This document shows positions 8,301 to 17,007 of a stretch of 44,506 bases of DNA, piece by piece; the stretch's first letter is position 1; each line of letters starts with the position of its first letter. A program made the translations under genes and the position numbers. This DNA comes from Alcanivorax hongdengensis A-11-3 (GTDB lineage Bacteria; Pseudomonadota; Gammaproteobacteria; Pseudomonadales; Alcanivoracaceae): NCBI RefSeq assembly GCF_000300995.1, contig NZ_AMRJ01000026.1:1-44506 (forward strand). Direction: 5' to 3'. The notes below the pieces were generated by a model, which was not told the DNA's origin, did not search any database, and saw only the letters and a list, made by a program, of their open reading frames with translations.

Positions 8301-9161
8301 ATGGAACGCAACATTCTTCACACCCTTCGTGCACTGGATACATCCGATGGTGCCGGCGTACGTCTCAAGCGCGCGCTGGGTTATAACCCGATGGTGCGAC
8401 TGGACCCGTTCCTGATGCTGGATGCGTTTTCCTCGGAGAACCCGGATGACTACATCGCCGGTTTCCCGGCGCACCCCCATCGTGGTTTCGAGACCGTTAC
8501 CTATCTGATCGAGGGGCATATGCGCCATCGTGATCACCTGGGTAACGAAGGCGACCTCAAGCAGGGCGGCGTACAGTGGATGACCGCCGGGCGCGGCATT
8601 ATTCATGAAGAAATGCCGCAACAGGAAAACGGCCTGCTGCGCGGTTTCCAGCTGTGGATCAATCTGCCGGCGGCGGAAAAAATGAAGCCGGCCGGTTACC
8701 GGGATGTGGCTGATAGCGACATGCCGCGCCTGGATCTGACCAGTGGCGGTCAGGTGAAAGCCATCGCCGGTGAAGTGACACTGGGCAATGCGGTGCTTAG
8801 TGCCCCGGTGAAAGGCGGCAGTACCGACCCGCTCTATCTGGACATCGTCCTGCGCCCGGGTGAAGCCCTGACGGTGCCGACACCACGCGGCTACAACGCC
8901 TTCATCTATCTGTTTGAAGGCCAGCTGCGCATCGGTGACGACAGTGTGCAGACCGATCACCTGGCCACCCTGGGCGATGGTGACAGTGTCACCGTCCAGG
9001 CCGGCGACGCCGGTGCCCGGTTATTGCTGTTGGCCGGTAAACCTATTGGTGAGCCGATCGCCCAGTACGGGCCATTCGTGATGAACACCCAGGACGAGAT
9101 CAATCAGGCCCTGAGTGACTATCGCGATGGTACCCTGACAGCGGAACCGTCACAGCTGTAA
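8301..9161 (+). CDS. pirin family protein (YhhW-like bicupin)
   Basis: A 286-residue bicupin. The N-terminal cupin carries the pirin metal ligands His58 and His60 (HPHRGFETVTYLIEG), then His102 and Glu104 (GIIHEEMP). E. coli YhhW and human pirin have quercetinase activity, so an aromatic or quinone-related oxidation role fits this neighbourhood. The gene starts 51 bases after the hydroquinone reductase with AGGAGG just ahead of ATG, and is followed by a good terminator, so it probably closes the azoR operon. Confidence 0.9.
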   Translation: MERNILHTLRALDTSDGAGVRLKRALGYNPMVRLDPFLMLDAFSSENPDDYIAGFPAHPHRGFETVTYLIEGHMRHRDHLGNEGDLKQGGVQWMTAGRGIIHEEMPQQENGLLRGFQLWINLPAAEKMKPAGYRDVADSDMPRLDLTSGGQVKAIAGEVTLGNAVLSAPVKGGSTDPLYLDIVLRPGEALTVPTPRGYNAFIYLFEGQLRIGDDSVQTDHLATLGDGDSVTVQAGDAGARLLLLAGKPIGEPIAQYGPFVMNTQDEINQALSDYRDGTLTAEPSQL

Positions 9162-9186
9162 TCCGCGTCTCCAAGACCCCAACCCT

Positions 9187-9211
9187 GCCCCGGCTCTGCC
9201 GGGGCTTTTTT
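9187..9211 (+). terminator. Rho-independent terminator after pirin gene
   Basis: The 8-bp stem GCCCCGGC / GCCGGGGC with a TCT loop is followed by six T residues. It lies 26 bases after the pirin stop and ends the azoR-yqjG-pirin transcript. Confidence 0.9.
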
Positions 9212-9245
9212 GTGGTTCTTCGCGGAATTGCGGGAAAACGTATAA

Positions 9246-9484
9246 GGTCGGACGTCAGAGGTCGGACGCCAATCTCAACCCCGACAGTTGGCGCAGTACT
9301 GAGATTTCGAGGCACCTCCTGCACGCGCACGCCTATGCCCCCCTCCCCAACCCCTCCCCCGCAAGGGGAGAGGGGCTTAACATCTAAAGCGAACAGCATT
9401 GCCACAGGGGACGAGCCGGTGAAGATTTTTGGGGTTCGGGGTTTCAGCCTATCGCGTCCGACGTCCGACCTCAGACGTTGGACC
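9246..9484. repeat. GTCGGACG inverted-repeat element, arms separated by about 185 bp
   Basis: The left arm (9246-9269) reads GGTCGGACGTCAGAGGTCGG followed by ACGC. The right arm (9455-9484) contains its imperfect inverse, CGTCCGACCTCAGACG. The same family occurs at 37567-37652, where the arms are only about 25 bp apart. The interior here includes a decayed MITE copy. This repeat and the downstream 130 bases fill the gene-free stretch 9212-9614. Confidence 0.75.
9338..9402 (-). mobile_element. decayed, truncated relative of the 4288-4402 MITE
   Basis: Read on the minus strand, it starts AATGCTGTTCGCTTTAG, close to the MITE terminus. It continues through the same CCCCTCTCCCCTTGCGGG / GAGGGGTTGGGGAG core. 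After the core the match is lost and no second terminus or target duplication is visible. Confidence 0.7.
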
Positions 9485-9614
9485 AGGCCGATTTCCCCCT
9501 AATCCGCGAGAAACCTTTTTTATGCCGCCACCGCTGTTACACAATCGTTGATTGCCAAGGCCGTCTCTTTTGGTGAAGCTCAGGGACAGGTTCAATGTCA
9601 CAGGGAGTCACACA

Positions 9615-10157
9615 ATGAAAGTCATCGCGTTTGCCGGCAGTTTGCGCAAAGGGTCCTTTAATCACGGTCTGGTGCGTGCCGCCCGGGAGCTGGCGCCGGC
9701 GGGTATGGACATTATCGATGCGGATATTTCCGCGATTCCGCTCTATAACGGTGATGAGGATGGCGATAACCGGCCAGCGGCGGTGACCGCGTTGGCGGAC
9801 AAGGTGAAGGCCGCCGATGCGGTGTTGTTTGCCACGCCGGAATACAACTATTCCATTCCCGGTGTGTTGAAGAACACCATCGATTGGTTGTCACGGGTGC
9901 CCGGTGGCATCTTCGCCGGCAAGCCGGCGGCGATCATGGGCGCCTCCATGGGGGGCATGGGCACCAGTCGCAGCCAGTATCATCTGCGCCAGGTGTTGAT
10001 CTTTCTGGACATGCATCCGCTTAACAAGCCGGAGGTGTTCGTCTCCGCCGCCCATGAGAAATGCGATGAAAACGGCGACCTCAGGGACGAAAAATCCCGG
10101 GAGATGATTGCCGCCCAGTTAAAGGCGTTGCAGGAATGGCATCAGCGTCTGTCATAA
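9615..10157 (+). CDS. NAD(P)H-dependent FMN reductase / quinone reductase (ChrR-like)
   Basis: A 180-residue flavodoxin-like reductase of the NADPH-dependent FMN reductase family. The FMN phosphate loop GSLRKGSFN is at residues 8-16, and TPEYNYSIPGVLKNTIDWLSR is the conserved flavin-ring segment near residue 80. Relatives such as ChrR and YieF reduce quinones, chromate and other electron acceptors. The start at 9615 is chosen for the CAGGGAG site 8 bases upstream and because GTG/ATG codons further upstream would lengthen the N terminus beyond the family. A second two-electron reductase close to azoR supports a redox-defence theme, though the repeats between suggest a separate promoter. Confidence 0.88.
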   Translation: MKVIAFAGSLRKGSFNHGLVRAARELAPAGMDIIDADISAIPLYNGDEDGDNRPAAVTALADKVKAADAVLFATPEYNYSIPGVLKNTIDWLSRVPGGIFAGKPAAIMGASMGGMGTSRSQYHLRQVLIFLDMHPLNKPEVFVSAAHEKCDENGDLRDEKSREMIAAQLKALQEWHQRLS

Positions 10158-10199
10158 CCGTTTTCATGAGCAGGCACCCCGGAAGGGGTGCCCGGCCGG

Positions 10200-10376
10200 T
10201 TATATCTTCGGGCCTCTGCCGCGCACGGCGTTGGCAATCAGGCTGATTACCAGCAGTACAATAAAAATAAAGAAAATGATTTTTGCGATGGACGCGGCGC
10301 CGGCAGCAATACCGGAGAAACCGAACACGCCAGCGATGATCGCGACAATAAAAAATATCAGTGCCCATCCAAGCAT
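10200..10376 (-). CDS. DUF1328 small membrane protein (YtjA-like)
   Basis: A 58-residue protein, almost all membrane: [21 protein letters not shown], then a short AAGAAS turn, then a second TM segment ending ANAVRGRG. This is the DUF1328 pattern (WALiFlviAiiAgvlGFgGiA). The family is small, widespread, of unknown function and in some species stress-induced. The start at 10376 is preferred over longer frames because GAGGA lies upstream and the family begins ML-WA. Confidence 0.88.
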   Translation of the reverse strand: MLGWALIFFIVAIIAGVFGFSGIAAGAASIAKIIFFIFIVLLVISLIANAVRGRGPKI

Positions 10377-10476
10377 GAGAAGTCCTCTTTGTTGGCTCAG
10401 GGACTTATCATCCTGCCAGCCGTGAAAACCCATGCCGTGATGGCAAGCGCCATTTGACGGTTTTTGACAATGTGGC

Positions 10477-11061
10477 CTAAAGCTGTTCCTGCTTGCGAAT
10501 CCAGGTAGTCACCTGTGGTGGCTGATAGTCACGGAAGCTGTCGAGCAGGCTGGCCGGGTCGTTGTGTACCTGCAGCAACTTGTGATGCCAGGGTTTGAGA
10601 AAACCCTGCGTTACGGCATGGTCGAGAAACGTGGTGAGGTGGTCGTAGTAACCATCCACATTGAGCAGGGCGCAGGGTTTGTGATGAAAACCGAGTTGCG
10701 CCCAGGTGAGAATTTCGAAAATTTCTTCCAGCGTACCCATGCCTCCGGGCAAGGCAATAAATCCGTCGGCCAGCTCGGCCATGGCGGCCTTGCGCTCATG
10801 CATGGAGCGTACGATTTTCAATTCAGTGACATGGTCGTTGCCGATTTCCCGGTGCATCAGTGCATCGGGAATGATACCGATTACCCGGCCGCCCCGGCTC
10901 ATCATGGCGTTGGCCAGTGCGCCCATGGTGCCAACGCTGGCGCCGCCATAAACCAGCGTGATGTCACGGGCCACCAGTTCGCTGGCAAGGTCGGCGGCGG
11001 CCTGTATGTAGCGGCTGCCGTTGCCGGGGCTGGAGCCGCAGTAGACGCAGAGTGTTTGCAT
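10477..11061 (-). CDS. LOG-family (TIGR00730) nucleoside 5'-monophosphate phosphoribohydrolase
   Basis: A 194-residue Rossmann-like protein. The family signature PGGMGTLEE is at residues 105-113, preceded by MHERKAAM, which holds the conserved Arg. The N terminus VYCGSSPG and [14 protein letters not shown] are also typical. These proteins, often misannotated as lysine decarboxylases, cleave nucleoside monophosphates to base and ribose phosphate and in plants activate cytokinins. It starts 6 bases after phoR, so it is probably the third gene of the phoB-phoR transcript. Confidence 0.9.
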   Translation of the reverse strand: MQTLCVYCGSSPGNGSRYIQAAADLASELVARDITLVYGGASVGTMGALANAMMSRGGRVIGIIPDALMHREIGNDHVTELKIVRSMHERKAAMAELADGFIALPGGMGTLEEIFEILTWAQLGFHHKPCALLNVDGYYDHLTTFLDHAVTQGFLKPWHHKLLQVHNDPASLLDSFRDYQPPQVTTWIRKQEQL

Positions 11062-11067
11062 AAAAAT

Positions 11068-12378
11068 TCAGCCTGCGATGGCAGCAGGGTGGCTGACCCG
11101 TCTCGCCGGCGGGAAGTGACAGGTGAAGGTGCTGCCCTTGCCCAGTTCGCTGCGAATTTCCAGACGGCCGTTGTGACGGATCATCACATGCTTGACGATG
11201 GCCAGGCCCAGGCCGGTGCCACCGGTCTGGGTGACCCGACTGTTGTCCGGGCGGTAAAAACGCTCGGTGAGACGCGGGATATGGGCCGGGTCGATACCGA
11301 TGCCATTGTCGCTCACGGACAGGTGGGCGCCTTTGTCATCCTGCCACCAGCGTATCACGATGTGGCCGCCGGCCGGGGTGTATTTGACGGCGTTGGTGAT
11401 CAGGTTGCCGAAGGCACTTTCCAGCTCCGCCGGGTTGGCCAGCAGGCGCGCGTCTTCCGGCACGTCCAGCTCGATCCGGTGGTGCTTGTCGGCGCTCAGG
11501 GCCAGGGCATTTTCACGCATGCGATTGAGCATGCCATGCACCGCCACCGCCTGGTTCAGGTTGTTGGCTTCGGTGCCCTCCAGGCGTGCCAGCAGCAGCA
11601 GGTCGGAGACCAGCGCTTCCATGCGGTTGGACTGGCTGTCCATCTGCACCAGCGCCCGCCGCAGCCGGCCCTGTTCTTCCGGGATGGTATCGAGCAGGGT
11701 TTCCAGGTAGCCCTTGAGCACGGTGAGCGGGGTTTTCAGTTCGTGGCTGACGTTGGCAACGAAATCCTTGCGCATCTGTTCCAGGTGATGGAGCCGGGTC
11801 ACGTCCCGGGCCATCAGTAACTGCTCGCCGACGCCGAACTCGGTGACCCGAAACTGCAGAATGCGGTTGTCATCCACCGGTGAGGGGATCTCCAGCGCTT
11901 CGCGGAAATCGCCCTTGGCGAGATAACTGGTGAACTTGGGGTGGCGAACCAGGTTGGTCAGCGGCTGGCCAAGATCCTGGCTGGCGCGAAAGCCCATGAA
12001 GCGCTCGGCGGCCTGGTTCCAGTATTCCAGATAGCCATGCTGGTCAATCAGGATGACCACATCTTCCAGGGCGTTCACCGATTGCTGGGCGCGGTGGATG
12101 ATGCCCTGCAGGTTTTCCTGGGCGCGCCGTTCCTTCTGGAAAAGGTGTTCCAGGCGGGTATAGAACTCGCCCCACAGGCCGTTGCTGTCCGGTGGCTCGG
12201 TGTGGTCTTCCTGGGTCAGCCAGCGGTACAGGCCGAACAGCTGGCGGGTGCTCCAGATAATATAGCCCAGCAGGCCGACAATCAGGGGCCAGAAATGACC
12301 GACCAGAATGGCTGCCAACAGTGACAGCCCGATCAGGCCGATGATGCGATTGACTTCCTTGGCCAGGCTGGCATTCAT
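11068..12378 (-). CDS. phoR: phosphate regulon sensor histidine kinase PhoR
   Basis: A protein of about 436 residues. Two N-terminal membrane segments (IIGLIGLSLLAAILVGHF and PLIVGLLGYIIW) are followed by a PAS domain (DVVILIDQHGYLEYWNQAAERF). The HisKA box is VSHELKTPLTVLKGYLETL with the phospho-accepting His. The HATPase domain has NLITNAVKYTP, DNGIGID and TGGTGLGLAIVKH. The layout matches PhoR, which phosphorylates PhoB at low phosphate through the Pst system. The start is uncertain: ATG at 12378 is used, with a GTG at 12426 in frame. It lies directly downstream of phoB. Confidence 0.93.
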   Translation of the reverse strand: MNASLAKEVNRIIGLIGLSLLAAILVGHFWPLIVGLLGYIIWSTRQLFGLYRWLTQEDHTEPPDSNGLWGEFYTRLEHLFQKERRAQENLQGIIHRAQQSVNALEDVVILIDQHGYLEYWNQAAERFMGFRASQDLGQPLTNLVRHPKFTSYLAKGDFREALEIPSPVDDNRILQFRVTEFGVGEQLLMARDVTRLHHLEQMRKDFVANVSHELKTPLTVLKGYLETLLDTIPEEQGRLRRALVQMDSQSNRMEALVSDLLLLARLEGTEANNLNQAVAVHGMLNRMRENALALSADKHHRIELDVPEDARLLANPAELESAFGNLITNAVKYTPAGGHIVIRWWQDDKGAHLSVSDNGIGIDPAHIPRLTERFYRPDNSRVTQTGGTGLGLAIVKHVMIRHNGRLEIRSELGKGSTFTCHFPPARRVSHPAAIAG

Positions 12379-12445
12379 GTCGGGCGATCTGCCTTGCAAG
12401 GGTTGTGGGTGCAGTAATGTCTGCACCCTACCACATTTTGCCGTT

Positions 12446-13150
12446 TCAGCCGGCTTTTGAGGCTTTCACCGAGAAGCGATAACCGGTGCCGCGCACGGTC
12501 TGGATAAAGCGATCAAAGCCGTGTGGAGCCAGGGCCTTGCGCAGACGGCGAATGTGTACATCGATGGTGCGGTCTTCCACATAGACATTGGCGCCCCACA
12601 CCTGATCGAGCAGCTGGGTGCGCGAGTAGGCCCGTTCCTGGTGGCTCATGAAGAATTCCAGCAGGCGGTACTCCGTGGGGCCCATCTCCACCGGCTCGTC
12701 ATTGGCGCTGATACGGTGGCTGACCGGGTCCAGGCACAGGCCCTCCACATCAATGGCCTTCTCGGCGGCGGTGCTCGAGGCACGGCGCAGTACGGCCTTG
12801 ATACGCGAGATCAACTCACGGGTGGAAAACGGCTTGGTGACGTAGTCATCGGCGCCCACATCCAGCCCCTGGATCTTGTTGTCCTCTTCGCTCTTGGCGG
12901 TGAGCATGATGATGGGGATTTCGTTGGTGGTGTCATCACGCTTGAGCCGGCGGGCCAGCTCGATACCGGTGACCGAGGGCAGCATCCAGTCCAGCAGTAC
13001 CAGATCCGGGCGCTCGTCCACGATCAGTTCATGGGCGCGCTGGGCATTCTCGGCTTCCAGGACATCAAAGTCCGCCAGCTCCAGCGCCACGGCCACCATC
13101 TCGCGGATGGCCGGCTCGTCGTCAACAATCAGAATTCGGTTACGGGACAT
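12446..13150 (-). CDS. phoB: phosphate regulon response regulator PhoB
   Basis: A 234-residue OmpR-class response regulator. The receiver domain has the acidic pocket VDDEP, phosphorylation site Asp54 in LVLLDWMLP, and Lys in [11 protein letters not shown]. The C-terminal winged helix spans about residues 130-230 ([31 protein letters not shown]). It activates phosphate-starvation genes by binding Pho boxes, one of which lies upstream of this gene. phoR follows. Confidence 0.95.
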   Translation of the reverse strand: MSRNRILIVDDEPAIREMVAVALELADFDVLEAENAQRAHELIVDERPDLVLLDWMLPSVTGIELARRLKRDDTTNEIPIIMLTAKSEEDNKIQGLDVGADDYVTKPFSTRELISRIKAVLRRASSTAAEKAIDVEGLCLDPVSHRISANDEPVEMGPTEYRLLEFFMSHQERAYSRTQLLDQVWGANVYVEDRTIDVHIRRLRKALAPHGFDRFIQTVRGTGYRFSVKASKAG

Positions 13151-13201
13151 GGCTTTCCTTCCTTGCCTGTCTATCAGCAGGTCCCATTAGATTGCCTTTT
13201 T

Positions 13202-13219
13202 ATGACACGCATATGACAA
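13202..13219 (-). promoter_or_regulatory. Pho box upstream of phoB
   Basis: On the minus strand the sequence TTGTCAT-ATGC-GTGTCAT forms two direct 7-mers with a 4-base spacer, matching the CTGTCAT-N4-CTGTCAT PhoB site. It lies 52 bases upstream of the phoB start, implying autoregulation. Confidence 0.88.
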
Positions 13220-13319
13220 GTTGCGCCGATTTTTGCGGGTTTTGCAAGCACTTGTCACGGCGGCAGGCGTTGGCGCGGGGGCTCAAAGGTTACGAACCCC
13301 CGGGATAAGAAAGGAAATG

Positions 13320-14195
13320 TCAGAGAAAATACTGGAAATACAGGCCGGCAAACACCAGCGCGCCGCTCCAGTGATTATTCAGGAAGGCAAAAAAACTGGG
13401 CCAGCGCTCCCGGTAGCGAATCAGGCCGTGCTGGAACACGAAGGTCACCGCCATGGCTGCCAGGCCGGCGTACCAGGGCCAGCTGAAATCCAGCCGGCGA
13501 CCGACCATGATCAACGCCAGCAGGGTCAGCCCCTGAAGAATCGCGATCATCAGCCGGTCCGCGTCACCGAACAGGATGGCGGTGCTCTTGATACCCAGCT
13601 TCAGGTCGTCTTCCCGGTCGCACATGGCGTATTCGGTATCGTAGGCCACGGTCCAGACCAGATTGGCCACGTACAGCAGCCAGGCGATTTCCGGCACCGT
13701 ATTGGTCTCGGCGGCAAAAGCCATGGGGATGGCCCAGCTGAAGGCGGCGCCCAGAAACAGCTGTGGCATGAAGGTAAAGCGCTTCGTGAAGGGGTACAGC
13801 ACCGCCAGCCCGAGGCCACCGAAGGACAGCCAGAAGGTCAGCTCATTGAGAAACAGCACCAGCACGAAGGCCGCCAGGCCCAGGCCGCAAAACAGCAGCA
13901 GGGCCTGTTTGCTGGTCAGGGCGCCGGTGGCCAGTGGCCGGCCCTGGGTGCGTTCCACATCGCCGTCGAAATCCCGGTCGGCAAAATCATTGATCACGCA
14001 GCCGGCGGCGCGCATCAGAAAGACGCCGAGCACGAAAATGACGATGTTCTTGAGGCTGGGGGTGCCATTGCCGGCGATCCACAGGGCCCAGAGTGTGGGC
14101 CACATCAGCAGCAGGGTGCCGATCGGGCGATCCAGGCGCATCAGCTGGATATAGGGCCACAGGGCGGGATAACGCTGTTCTACGAAGGCAAACAT
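13320..14195 (-). CDS. ubiA: 4-hydroxybenzoate octaprenyltransferase
   Basis: A 291-residue polytopic prenyltransferase of ubiquinone synthesis. The first Asp-rich motif [15 protein letters not shown] and the second, around [17 protein letters not shown], bind the prenyl diphosphate through Mg. About eight to nine TM helices follow from [21 protein letters not shown] onward. The start at 14195 gives the usual family length; an in-frame upstream ATG would run into ubiC. It lies 53 bases after ubiC and uses its product, 4-hydroxybenzoate. Confidence 0.94.
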   Translation of the reverse strand: MFAFVEQRYPALWPYIQLMRLDRPIGTLLLMWPTLWALWIAGNGTPSLKNIVIFVLGVFLMRAAGCVINDFADRDFDGDVERTQGRPLATGALTSKQALLLFCGLGLAAFVLVLFLNELTFWLSFGGLGLAVLYPFTKRFTFMPQLFLGAAFSWAIPMAFAAETNTVPEIAWLLYVANLVWTVAYDTEYAMCDREDDLKLGIKSTAILFGDADRLMIAILQGLTLLALIMVGRRLDFSWPWYAGLAAMAVTFVFQHGLIRYRERWPSFFAFLNNHWSGALVFAGLYFQYFL

Positions 14196-14248
14196 GGCAC
14201 GTCCGGTTGTCGTGGGCGACCACATTGTCGGGGGGAACGGCGGAGCGT

Positions 14249-14800
14249 TCAACCGCCGGGCCGGTCGCCGGTTTTTTGCCACAGCGCCGGCAGGAAATAT
14301 TCCGCCACCAGCAGCGGGTGACCGCGTTTGATAAAGCGTGACTGGCGCCCCCAGCAGGGCGCCTCGCCGCTGTGGGGGGCGCCGTAGCGGGCCCAGACCT
14401 GATCACGCAGGGCCGCCGGTCGACGGTACAGTTCACTGCCCAGCGAGCGGCTGCCCATGTGGCCAAGCACCCGGTTGGCGCCGCGCAGGCTGGACAGCGG
14501 CAGCACGCTGCGCGCTGCCACTACCGGCGTATCGTCCAGCAGCAGGGTGACCTCGCGGATCAGCGCCGCCTGCCGGCCGGGGAGGCCCAGCAGCTGCCGT
14601 TCCTCCTGCGAGGGCGGGGTGATGGCGTGCCGGCCCGGTTGCACTCGAAAGCGGCCATGGCGCTGCAGGCGGGCGGTGAGCGAGCCCGGGTCGGCCATCC
14701 AGTCGCGCAGCACCGGCGTCAGAACCAGCTGTTCCAGCGGGCGCCAGAGGGTATCAGGGTGCAGGGCGGCAGGCGGCATCGGGGTAAATCCGGTCAGCAT
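14249..14800 (-). CDS. ubiC: chorismate pyruvate-lyase
   Basis: A 183-residue enzyme that removes pyruvate from chorismate to give 4-hydroxybenzoate, the first ubiquinone-specific step. Recognisable segments are [24 protein letters not shown] and the C-terminal [24 protein letters not shown], whose Arg and Glu line the active site. The similarity is diffuse in the first 60 residues, as usual for UbiC. It is first in the ubiC-ubiA pair and divergent from rubA. Confidence 0.88.
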   Translation of the reverse strand: MLTGFTPMPPAALHPDTLWRPLEQLVLTPVLRDWMADPGSLTARLQRHGRFRVQPGRHAITPPSQEERQLLGLPGRQAALIREVTLLLDDTPVVAARSVLPLSSLRGANRVLGHMGSRSLGSELYRRPAALRDQVWARYGAPHSGEAPCWGRQSRFIKRGHPLLVAEYFLPALWQKTGDRPGG

Positions 14801-14943
14801 CGAAGGCGGCAGGACTATGGCCTATCGCCGCCATTCGGGCAAGGCTTGGCCGGTCTGTCAGGACCGGACGGTCGCCATTGTGATTGATTTTTGCCGCCGG
14901 CGCCGATAGGTTAACGCCCCCCGATAAACAGGCTGTTTTATAG

Positions 14944-14965
14944 GCAGTAAGCGAGCGCTTACTGC
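14944..14965. promoter_or_regulatory. perfect palindrome (putative operator) in the rubA promoter
   Basis: The 10-base arms GCAGTAAGCG and CGCTTACTGC are separated by AG and are perfectly complementary. The palindrome ends 21 bases before the rubA ATG and follows a TTTATA sequence that could be a -10 box. It has no T-run, so it reads as an operator (TetR-like symmetry) rather than a terminator. Confidence 0.65.
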
Positions 14966-14986
14966 GATACCGAGAGGTTGTTCGCA

Positions 14987-15151
14987 ATGAAGAAGTGGGA
15001 ATGTGTAGTTTGCGGTTTCATCTATGACGAAGCCGAAGGTCTGCCCGATGAGGGTATCGCTCCCGGCACCGCCTGGGACGACGTGCCGGAAGACTGGGTC
15101 TGCCCGGACTGCGGCGTGGGCAAGGAAGATTTCGAAATGGTGGAAATCTAA
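14987..15151 (+). CDS. rubA: rubredoxin
   Basis: A 54-residue one-iron electron carrier. The two CxxCG-type iron knuckles are [13 protein letters not shown] near residue 6 and [13 protein letters not shown] near residue 37, with the conserved aromatic and acidic residues between ([12 protein letters not shown]). The length is that of AlkG2/RubA-type single-domain rubredoxins. It passes electrons from rubredoxin reductase to acceptors such as alkane hydroxylase AlkB. The reductase gene follows 66 bases downstream. The ATG is preceded by a weak GAGAGG site. Confidence 0.96.
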   Translation: MKKWECVVCGFIYDEAEGLPDEGIAPGTAWDDVPEDWVCPDCGVGKEDFEMVEI

Positions 15152-15217
15152 GCCGCCAGCCAGGGCTGCTCACCGCCCTGCCCCCTGCCCGCCCAATTTA
15201 ACTGGAGAGGATTGCTG

Positions 15218-16366
15218 ATGCACCCGATCGTCATCATCGGTACCGGCTTGGCCGGCTTTAACACCGTCAAGGAATTCCGCAAGCTGGACAAGGAAACGCC
15301 CATCGTCATGCTCACCGCTGACGACGGCCGTAACTACTCCAAGCCCATGCTGTCCGCCGGCTTCACCAAGGAAAAAACCGCTGATGACCTGTGCATGGCC
15401 ACCGCCGAGAAAGTGGCCGAGCAGTTCAATGTGGACGTGCGCACCGGTGTCCATGTGGCCGGCATCGACCCGGACAACAAACGGGTACTGCTGCCCGATG
15501 ACCACCTGGACTATAGCCAGCTGGTGCTGGCGCTGGGCGCCGACACCTGGACCCCGCCGCTGGAAGGCGATGCCGTGGGCGAGGTGTTCTCGGTCAATGA
15601 TCTGATGGACTACAGCAAGTTCCGCGCGGCCCTGGAAGGCAAGAAGACCGTCACCATCCTGGGGGGTGGCCTGATCGGCTGTGAGTTCGCCAATGACCTG
15701 TCCAACGGTGGCTACCAGGTTTCCCTGGTGGAGCCCATGGGCCGTTGTCTGCCGTTGCTGTTGCCGGAGCCGGCGTCCGAAGCCGTGGGTCGTGGCCTGG
15801 CGGATCTGGGCGTGACCTTCCACTTCGGCCCGCTGGCCAAGGCCGTGCATCACGGCGATAACGGTGCCCTGGTAACCGAGCTGTCCGATGGTTCTCAGCT
15901 GGAATCCGATGTGGTGCTGTCCGCCATCGGCCTGCGCCCGCGTATCGAGATGGCCAAGGAAGCCGGCCTCAAGACCAACCGCGGCATCCTCACCGACAAG
16001 ACCCTGCGCACCAGCGCCGAGGGCATCTACGCCCTGGGCGACTGCGCCGAAGTTCAGGGCCACGTGCTGCCCTACGTACTGCCGTTGATGGCCAGCGCCC
16101 GGGCCCTGGCCAAGACCCTGGCCGGCGACACCACCGAGGTGAGCTACGGCGTCATGCCGGTGACCATCAAGACCCCGGCCTGCCCGGTGGTGGTGTGCCC
16201 GGCGGCGGAAGGCAGTGAGGGCGACTGGGACGTGGAAGCCGACGGCAACACCGTCAAGGCCCTGTTCCGCGGCAAGGACGGCAGCCTGCTTGGCTACGCC
16301 CTCACCGGCGATGCGGTCAGCGAAAAAATGAAGCTCAACAAGGAGCTGCCGGCCATCATGCCGTAA
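15218..16366 (+). CDS. rubB: rubredoxin-NAD(+) reductase
   Basis: A 382-residue FAD/NAD(P)-binding reductase. The FAD dinucleotide fold IGTGLAGFNTVKEFR is at the N terminus. The NADH fold ILGGGLIGCEFANDLS lies near residue 150, and the FAD-binding YALGDCAE segment near residue 275. It transfers electrons from NADH to rubredoxin. The ATG at 15218 is chosen over a TTG two codons upstream because GGAGAGG lies 7 bases ahead. It forms an operon with rubA. Confidence 0.94.
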   Translation: MHPIVIIGTGLAGFNTVKEFRKLDKETPIVMLTADDGRNYSKPMLSAGFTKEKTADDLCMATAEKVAEQFNVDVRTGVHVAGIDPDNKRVLLPDDHLDYSQLVLALGADTWTPPLEGDAVGEVFSVNDLMDYSKFRAALEGKKTVTILGGGLIGCEFANDLSNGGYQVSLVEPMGRCLPLLLPEPASEAVGRGLADLGVTFHFGPLAKAVHHGDNGALVTELSDGSQLESDVVLSAIGLRPRIEMAKEAGLKTNRGILTDKTLRTSAEGIYALGDCAEVQGHVLPYVLPLMASARALAKTLAGDTTEVSYGVMPVTIKTPACPVVVCPAAEGSEGDWDVEADGNTVKALFRGKDGSLLGYALTGDAVSEKMKLNKELPAIMP

Positions 16367-16465
16367 CCCGCCGGCCCGTGGTGGCGGGTGGCCCGGCCAC
16401 CCGCGCACCCCGGACACTGTGGTACAAAGGCTGGGTCGCAACAGGAAACCGGGAAGGAAGACCGC

Positions 16466-16843
16466 ATGAAATTTGCTCTGGTACTGCTGATTCTGGGCTG
16501 GCGCCTGCGCTGGCTGGCCTGGCGCAATGAGGGGTTCCGCAAGCAGCTGGAAAACCGCAATGTGGTGATGCAGTGGCGTACCTTTGCCGGCAAGCCGGCG
16601 CGTAGTTTTCACTTCACCCCCGGTAAGGTGGTGTCCCGGCGCGGCATTCACCCGCAGCCCACCGTGACCCTGAATTTCAAGGACGCGGGTTACGCGTTCC
16701 ACACCCTGCAGGTGGCCGGCAAGAACCAGATGGCCTTCATGGAAGGCATGCAGGCCGGCGACATCAAGATCGAGGGGGACCCGGGCCAGCTGATGTGGTT
16801 CATGACGCTAATGAAGTTCATCATGCCCGGCGGCAAGAAATAA
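16466..16843 (+). CDS. SCP2-like sterol/lipid-carrier domain protein
   Basis: A 125-residue protein. A hydrophobic N-terminal stretch (MKFALVLLILGWRLRWLAW) could be a membrane anchor. The rest shows the SCP2-type pattern of PTVTLNFKDAGYAFHTL, then a helix and AGDIKIEGDPGQLMWFMTLMKFI, in which the GxIKIEGD strand is typical. A lipid or hydrophobic-ligand role is plausible beside the rubredoxin system. The start has GGGAAGG 7 bases ahead. Family assignment is moderate. Confidence 0.6.
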   Translation: MKFALVLLILGWRLRWLAWRNEGFRKQLENRNVVMQWRTFAGKPARSFHFTPGKVVSRRGIHPQPTVTLNFKDAGYAFHTLQVAGKNQMAFMEGMQAGDIKIEGDPGQLMWFMTLMKFIMPGGKK

Positions 16844-17007
16844 CGCCGCTTTCGCGCAGGGTTTTCTCAAGGCGGCGCCTGGCGATGCCCGGCGCTGCGC
16901 CATTGCCCCTTTCCCTTCCCTGATAAATGTTCTCCGTCTACTTGGCCTGGGAGGACAGCCCCAGTAATCTGGAGCCTGTCTTCCACATGCATAAAAAGGG
17001 ATATTCC

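Noticed and set aside
10174..10193. GGCACCCC/GGGGTGCC hairpin between convergent genes as a Rho-independent terminator
   Set aside because: No T-run follows on either strand, so termination is not supported, although the hairpin itself is real.
10564..11820. 418-residue plus-strand open frame
   Set aside because: It is antisense to the LOG gene and phoR, has low-complexity GC-rich composition and no domain; it is a shadow frame.
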